A stretch of DNA of 18,201 bases from an uncultured Candidatus Saccharibacteria bacterium (lineage in GTDB: Bacteria; Patescibacteriota; Saccharimonadia; Saccharimonadales; Saccharimonadaceae): assembly GCA_938033695.1 (NCBI GenBank), contig CALHKE010000005.1, forward strand, positions 1 through 18,201. Direction: 5' to 3'. A program made the translations under genes and the position numbers. Numbering within the stretch: the stretch's first letter is position 1; every line of letters begins with the position of its first letter. Below, in pieces: positions 13,959-18,201 of the stretch. The notes under the pieces are model-generated. The model was not told the DNA's origin, searched no databases, and saw nothing but the letters and a program-made list of their open reading frames with translations.

Positions 13959-14043
13959 GTGAGATATTCTTGGAACTGGAATTAGATTACTGCGTGAGAT
14001 ATTCTTGGAGATGTTATTAGATTACTCTGTGAGATATTCTTGG
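13959..14043. repeat. 35-bp tandem repeat, 2.4 copies, overlapping the LCP gene 3' end
   Basis: Copies begin at 13959, 13994 and 14029, each opening with gtgagatattcttgg. The first two also share the ATTAGATTACT block. The third copy is the last coding part of the LCP gene (QEYLTE and the stop), so the gene's end seems to have been duplicated downstream, each copy again encoding QEYLT-like residues and a stop in its own register. Confidence 0.9.
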
Positions 14044-15491
14044 AGCTTGGTTTTGGCTTTATCGACCGAATCTTGATATGGGTGCCAAACGAAATGCTTT
14101 GGCTCTGGATAAGTATAAGTAGAGGTAATATCAGCTTTACCATCGACGTCGATTGATTCGATTTGCCAATTAGAGAAATTCGTCAATTGTTTCTGGACGA
14201 GATATTTAAGATCGTCAGGCGTGAAATTGGTCTGAATATTTTTAGCGATGGAATTGAAAATTTGATCTAACTTGGTCAGGTTAGTTTTGTCCTGTTGAAG
14301 TTTCTGGAGAAGAGCGGTGATAATTTTTTCTTGATTGCGACCACGCTCGCAATCCCCACCGGCCCAACTAATTGAGACGCGTTCCCTGGCAAAATCTAAG
14401 GCTTCGTCACCATTAAGATGATAATTCCCTGGTTCGTAGTGACGGTGGCCATGATAAGTGTTCACGACGTAAGGTATATGGATATCGACACCGCCGAGTT
14501 GATCGATGATGGTGGAAGTGGCATCGAAATTGATACGGGCATAGTAATTGAATTTAATACCATAGAAATTTTCTAGAGTATGGATGGATTCATTAACGCC
14601 ATAAAGGCCAGCGTGGGTGAGCTTGTCGAGTTTGCCATTCATGGCGAGGGGGACATAAAAATCGCGCGGAGTATTTAGGAGGAGTATTTTGTGTTTGGCG
14701 GGATTGACTACCATAATGAGGTTAACGTCGGAGCGGGCGGCAAAAGGTAGGGTGTGGTCACGATTGTCGATGCCACTGAGATAAATAGTAAATGGAGAGT
14801 CGAGTGAGGCGTGAGTGGTGGTTTCGACGTGCTTGGGATTGACTTTAATTTCGACATCGGCAAGAATTTGGAGTTGGTTGTAGATGGATTCGTTATTATC
14901 TTTCAAAGCGTCGAGGTAGGTGTGACCAAGAAAAATAGTTTGGAGCTGGTCATTGGTAGTTTTAGGATTAGTGAGCGCGGTAGTGAGGGCGAGGAGGTTG
15001 TCGTAGGTCTTGAGATTAGTTTCTTCGAGAGAGGTTTTGAGGAGGTCTGGGCGGTCACCATTAGCGGATGTGAGATACTGTTTGACGGTTTCGAAATAGG
15101 GGTCGTTAGTTAAAAGTCCTAGCGGCGTGATGTTTCCTGGTGTGGATTTTGCTAGGTTGGAATCTTTGAGTGTGATTAGGCTATATTTCTCGAAATAGGT
15201 TTCATTTTGACCGATTTTCGAGAAATAGTCGTTGTATTTGAAAAGAAGGAAGGAAAGGATGATTGTTGCAATTATGATAATAATCTGGAGAATCAATGAG
15301 ATGATATGATGGCGAAAAATAATTAGGATAGTTGTAAACGTGAGAGTGATGAGCGTGGTCACAATGAATAGGTTTGCATTAAGTAAATGAGATTGATACA
15401 AAAAATATAACATTACGCAAGTAGACAGGAATGATAGTGCGGAAAAAATATTTGTTAGTATTTTAAATATTTTAGATTCTTGTTTTTTCAT
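14022..15491 (-). CDS. LytR-CpsA-Psr (LCP) family cell-wall polymer ligase
   Basis: LCP proteins transfer lipid-linked polysaccharide or teichoic-acid-like polymers to peptidoglycan on the outer face of the membrane. The N-terminus has three membrane segments (about residues 10-32, 41-60 and 63-85), as in CpsA-type members. An accessory domain of about 140 residues comes next, and then the LCP domain from about 240. Typical LCP stretches are SGIDNRD, RSDVNLIMVVNP, LLLNTPRDFYVPL with the conserved Arg, GGVDIHIPY, LNGDEALDFARER and GDCERGRNQEKII. The length of 489 aa is normal. It starts 14 bases after the flippase stop, so it belongs to the same transcript. This suggests that the polymer made here is anchored to the wall. 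Confidence 0.95.
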   Translation of the reverse strand: MKKQESKIFKILTNIFSALSFLSTCVMLYFLYQSHLLNANLFIVTTLITLTFTTILIIFRHHIISLILQIIIIIATIILSFLLFKYNDYFSKIGQNETYFEKYSLITLKDSNLAKSTPGNITPLGLLTNDPYFETVKQYLTSANGDRPDLLKTSLEETNLKTYDNLLALTTALTNPKTTNDQLQTIFLGHTYLDALKDNNESIYNQLQILADVEIKVNPKHVETTTHASLDSPFTIYLSGIDNRDHTLPFAARSDVNLIMVVNPAKHKILLLNTPRDFYVPLAMNGKLDKLTHAGLYGVNESIHTLENFYGIKFNYYARINFDATSTIIDQLGGVDIHIPYVVNTYHGHRHYEPGNYHLNGDEALDFARERVSISWAGGDCERGRNQEKIITALLQKLQQDKTNLTKLDQIFNSIAKNIQTNFTPDDLKYLVQKQLTNFSNWQIESIDVDGKADITSTYTYPEPKHFVWHPYQDSVDKAKTKLQEYLTE

Positions 15492-15505
15492 AGAGTATTA
15501 TTAAA

Positions 15506-16924
15506 CTATCTTTTACTGCCTCTTCTTAGTGTATACTTCTTGATGATTTTTTGATAAATCTTTATTACCTCTTCTCTATATAAGTATATTAAACTAAATA
15601 ATAGTACTATTTGCATTAAAACAAATGTATTATCAGTGCTTGCGAATATCGATTGTAATACAATTACACATATAGCAATGCTAGTTCTTCTAGTATTTGG
15701 ATTAAGTTTAATGTATCTCTTTATATATAAGGCACTTACGATATAAGTAACTAGATATCCAAAGAACGTCGCCATAGATGCACCGTAAGACGACCACATT
15801 TTTATCAATATAATATTCAGCACAGTATTTATAATAGCTCCAATAATCGTTGCTGCAGCTCTGACTTTTGTTTTTTTCATGGCGAATAACAAATTACAAA
15901 TAAACAATGCTAGGCCATCCAGTGTAATAGCAACAAGCAGAAATGGAACATTTTTCCAGGCAATGAAGAAATCTTTTGAGAACATGATTCTGGATATTGG
16001 CTGGTTGAAAATAATTAACAATGAACATGTAATACATAGAAGCCCGGAAATAATATTAAACATATTACTAATGAACCCATCTTTGTCTTCTTTGTCAAAC
16101 TCTTTGATTGCAGAAATAGACCAAGCTTGCATAAAGACACTCAATAAAGTTGTGAGTATGCTAGGGATTTTTGTAGAAACTGCATATATTCCACTTTCGG
16201 AAACATTTGCAATGATAGTGATAAAGAATTTATCGGAGGCACTATTTATCCACCACGCGATTGCACTAAATATCATAGGAAAGCTATATTTAAGCATAGA
16301 TTTCATTTGCGTCTTTGAATAATTAAATGAAAAATATTTATACAATTTTCCACCAAAAATAAATATTAAATTCGCAAGTAAATAACCTACAACATTTGAT
16401 ATGAAAAGCCCATAAATACCTTGATGCAAAATTATAATAGTAATAATACTAATAATAAACGTTGTGGCTGAATTTATAATACTGGCGAGAAGAATTATCT
16501 TTACTTTATTAATTCCCTTACAGAATGCGCAGAAAATATTATATAGAGAATTAAGAGATAACATTAAATAAAAATATAGTAGATATCCCGCGTTAATATT
16601 TATTATATTAAATTTATATTGAATAAGACACAAAAATAGTAATAGTAGTAAATTTATCGATAAAAGTCTGAGAGAGATATTAAGGCAATCTTTTGTATTA
16701 TATTTTTTATCAAGAGAATATCTCAATATTGCATCTGTAATATTGAATGTAATAATTGGGATAAATAAGGACACCGTTACATTTATTAAATCAGATATAC
16801 CATATTCATCTGTAGATAAAAATGCCGTATAAATCGGTACCAACACAAAACTGATAAGTTTTGGTACAAAGTTACCAATTGCAAACAGTATTATATTTTT
16901 TGCTAAATCTTTATATTTTTTCAT
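15506..16924 (-). CDS. Polysaccharide flippase, Wzx / MATE-like family
   Basis: This integral membrane protein of 472 aa is hydrophobic throughout, with about 12-14 segments. The N-terminal signature KNIILFAIGNFVPKLISFVLVPIYT and STDEYGISDLI is typical of the polysaccharide biosynthesis (Wzx/RfbX) family, which flips undecaprenyl-linked repeat units across the membrane. A Lys/Arg-rich tail follows. Its start overlaps the end of the Wzy gene by 14 bases, so translation is likely coupled (AAGG upstream as SD). It is much richer in A and T than the window's housekeeping genes, which is common for polysaccharide loci that move between strains. The exact substrate is not readable from sequence. 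Confidence 0.92.
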   Translation of the reverse strand: MKKYKDLAKNIILFAIGNFVPKLISFVLVPIYTAFLSTDEYGISDLINVTVSLFIPIITFNITDAILRYSLDKKYNTKDCLNISLRLLSINLLLLLFLCLIQYKFNIININAGYLLYFYLMLSLNSLYNIFCAFCKGINKVKIILLASIINSATTFIISIITIIILHQGIYGLFISNVVGYLLANLIFIFGGKLYKYFSFNYSKTQMKSMLKYSFPMIFSAIAWWINSASDKFFITIIANVSESGIYAVSTKIPSILTTLLSVFMQAWSISAIKEFDKEDKDGFISNMFNIISGLLCITCSLLIIFNQPISRIMFSKDFFIAWKNVPFLLVAITLDGLALFICNLLFAMKKTKVRAAATIIGAIINTVLNIILIKMWSSYGASMATFFGYLVTYIVSALYIKRYIKLNPNTRRTSIAICVIVLQSIFASTDNTFVLMQIVLLFSLIYLYREEVIKIYQKIIKKYTLRRGSKR

Positions 16925-18201
16925 GGTAATACCTTATTTTTATTTCAAAGATGACTTTATATAATATATAAATATATATTAACTCAAATACGAAAGAGGG
17001 TGCAATAATTGCACTATAGAATCCTTCGGAGTAAAAATGCAGAGCGATTGAATTAATATGGAGACAGTAAAGTAACATTAAAATAATTTTTTTCTTTTTG
17101 AAATCATTTCTATTATATACGATGTACCAAATTACACTCCAGATGATTCCAGAGATAAACTGCAAAATTATCGCTCCTACTATTCCAAAATCTAGATAGA
17201 ATATATAAAGTGACGTATAGACGTTACCAATTAGACTTCCTGATTGCATAAATTCAAGATTTCCAAGTCTATGACTGTTTACTATATTTAAGTTATGAAG
17301 AAGCCTATAGAGAGGGAAAAATGTATTATATCCAAACCCCTGATCCTCACTATCTACTATATTCCTATTTATCGCGCTGTCCAATAATGGCACGGATCCA
17401 CCTATATATCCAGATATATAATCAAATGAATCACTTTCATTGGTTCTTCCTACTAGTCCACGCATACCAGAGAATGCAGCAAGTATAATAAAGCTACCAA
17501 GTATAACTGCTAATATTTTTTTTGGATTAATTCTATTAACATTATTGTTGTTCTGACTGGATATTATAGAATATAAAATATATACTCCGATAATCTGTTG
17601 CATTAATACAAATCTACCCGCTGTAATAATTGATAAAAATGCTTGCATTAACATAGTAGCAATAAATAATCGTTTAATGTTATTACGTCTATGTTCTTTA
17701 TGTTCTTTTATATAAAAATAATTTTCAAAGAAAATATAAGCTATGAAATAAACAAGTATATTAGAAATTCGTATCATTTGACTTAAATACCCTGGAAGTG
17801 GTACAGTTTCAGTATCATAAGCACTCATTTGTCTATACTTCTCCATTGCCGTACCAAAATTCGCCAAAGACACTCCTCCAACCGTATTAGATACAAAATA
17901 AAATGCAATAACACAAGTTATGAGTTGAAATAAAAATAAGAATATTCTTAAGACTTTATTAATTTCATAATATTTATAATCGTTTCTAATCTTAAGACTT
18001 TTCCCTTTAAGTCTAATAATCATTGTTGGAAGTTGGCTACCAAAGATAAATGAAGTTAAGCCTAAAAGTATTAGGAAAAATGTATTTTGATGTAGTTGTA
18101 TTTTCCAACTCTCAATGTTTAAAGTAGCAAGATATATAGAAAAAATATATACCATGAGAAGAATATTCGATGGATGCATTAATTTTTTATTAATTCTTAG
18201 A
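16911..18201 (-). CDS. Polysaccharide repeat-unit polymerase, Wzy-like, 5' end outside window
   Basis: This hydrophobic protein has about ten membrane segments and a larger extracytoplasmic loop near the C-terminal third (about RGLVGRTNESDSFDYISG to HNLNIVNSH), as in O-antigen or capsule polymerases of the oligosaccharide repeat-unit polymerase type. Such enzymes join lipid-linked repeat units outside the membrane. The first Met in the window is at 18179, but it has no SD. The frame stays open to the edge (LRINKKL), and the HPSNILLMVYIFSIYLA block looks like the family's second membrane segment. The real start is therefore probably beyond the window. It overlaps the flippase gene by 14 bases and is strongly AT-rich. 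Confidence 0.8.
   Translation of the reverse strand, partial: LRINKKLMHPSNILLMVYIFSIYLATLNIESWKIQLHQNTFFLILLGLTSFIFGSQLPTMIIRLKGKSLKIRNDYKYYEINKVLRIFLFLFQLITCVIAFYFVSNTVGGVSLANFGTAMEKYRQMSAYDTETVPLPGYLSQMIRISNILVYFIAYIFFENYFYIKEHKEHRRNNIKRLFIATMLMQAFLSIITAGRFVLMQQIIGVYILYSIISSQNNNNVNRINPKKILAVILGSFIILAAFSGMRGLVGRTNESDSFDYISGYIGGSVPLLDSAINRNIVDSEDQGFGYNTFFPLYRLLHNLNIVNSHRLGNLEFMQSGSLIGNVYTSLYIFYLDFGIVGAIILQFISGIIWSVIWYIVYNRNDFKKKKIILMLLYCLHINSIALHFYSEGFYSAIIAPSFVFELIYIYILYKVIFEIKIRYYHEKI

Noticed and set aside
1..18201. UGA read as an amino acid
   Set aside because: No gene needs an in-frame TGA to be complete; all motifs line up under the standard code.
1..18201. CRISPR array, insertion sequence or prophage genes
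   Set aside because: No regular spaced repeats, transposase, integrase or phage structural genes were seen.

Overview
The window looks like a piece of a Patescibacteria (CPR) chromosome, most likely Candidatus Saccharibacteria (TM7). This is inferred from the large secreted protein at the left end, whose C-terminal half resembles surface proteins I remember from TM7 genomes, from the compact layout of moderate-to-low GC, and from the capsule-type genes at the right end. No rRNA or phylogenetic marker proves it. The standard genetic code fits: all genes read through intact, and none of the 15 visible stop codons is TGA (11 TAA, 4 TAG).

Left part (1-6500, all minus strand): a very large secreted or surface protein whose 3' end lies outside the window (1-2875), a 307-residue secreted protein with a near-perfect promoter, a small unknown protein paired with a CYTH-family triphosphate hydrolase, and trpS behind a small unknown gene.

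Centre-left (6500-7625): a dense non-coding stretch read on the minus strand holds two promoter-plus-hairpin cassettes, tandem terminators and tRNA-Ala(CGC). A divergent plus-strand operon follows, encoding a small membrane protein and an XRE-type repressor. Its promoter carries an inverted-repeat operator, so autoregulation is likely.

Centre (7630-11595): a NatAB-like ABC exporter and glyA on the minus strand, then tRNA-Ala(GGC) on the plus strand with its own promoter and terminator.

Right part (11596-18201): surface polysaccharide genes. A Wzz-like chain-length regulator fused to a bacterial tyrosine kinase is on the plus strand. It converges on a minus-strand group of VanZ-like protein, LytR-CpsA-Psr ligase, Wzx-type flippase and Wzy-type polymerase, the last running off the right edge. 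Together these could polymerise, export, regulate and anchor a cell-surface polysaccharide. The glycosyltransferases are presumably beyond the edge.

A recurring regulatory theme is a -10-like hexamer ending 6 or 7 bases before the ATG, with no Shine-Dalgarno sequence. It is seen at five genes and suggests leaderless mRNAs. Other genes (the 307-residue protein, the membrane protein of the XRE operon, both ABC genes, glyA) have ordinary ribosome binding sites.
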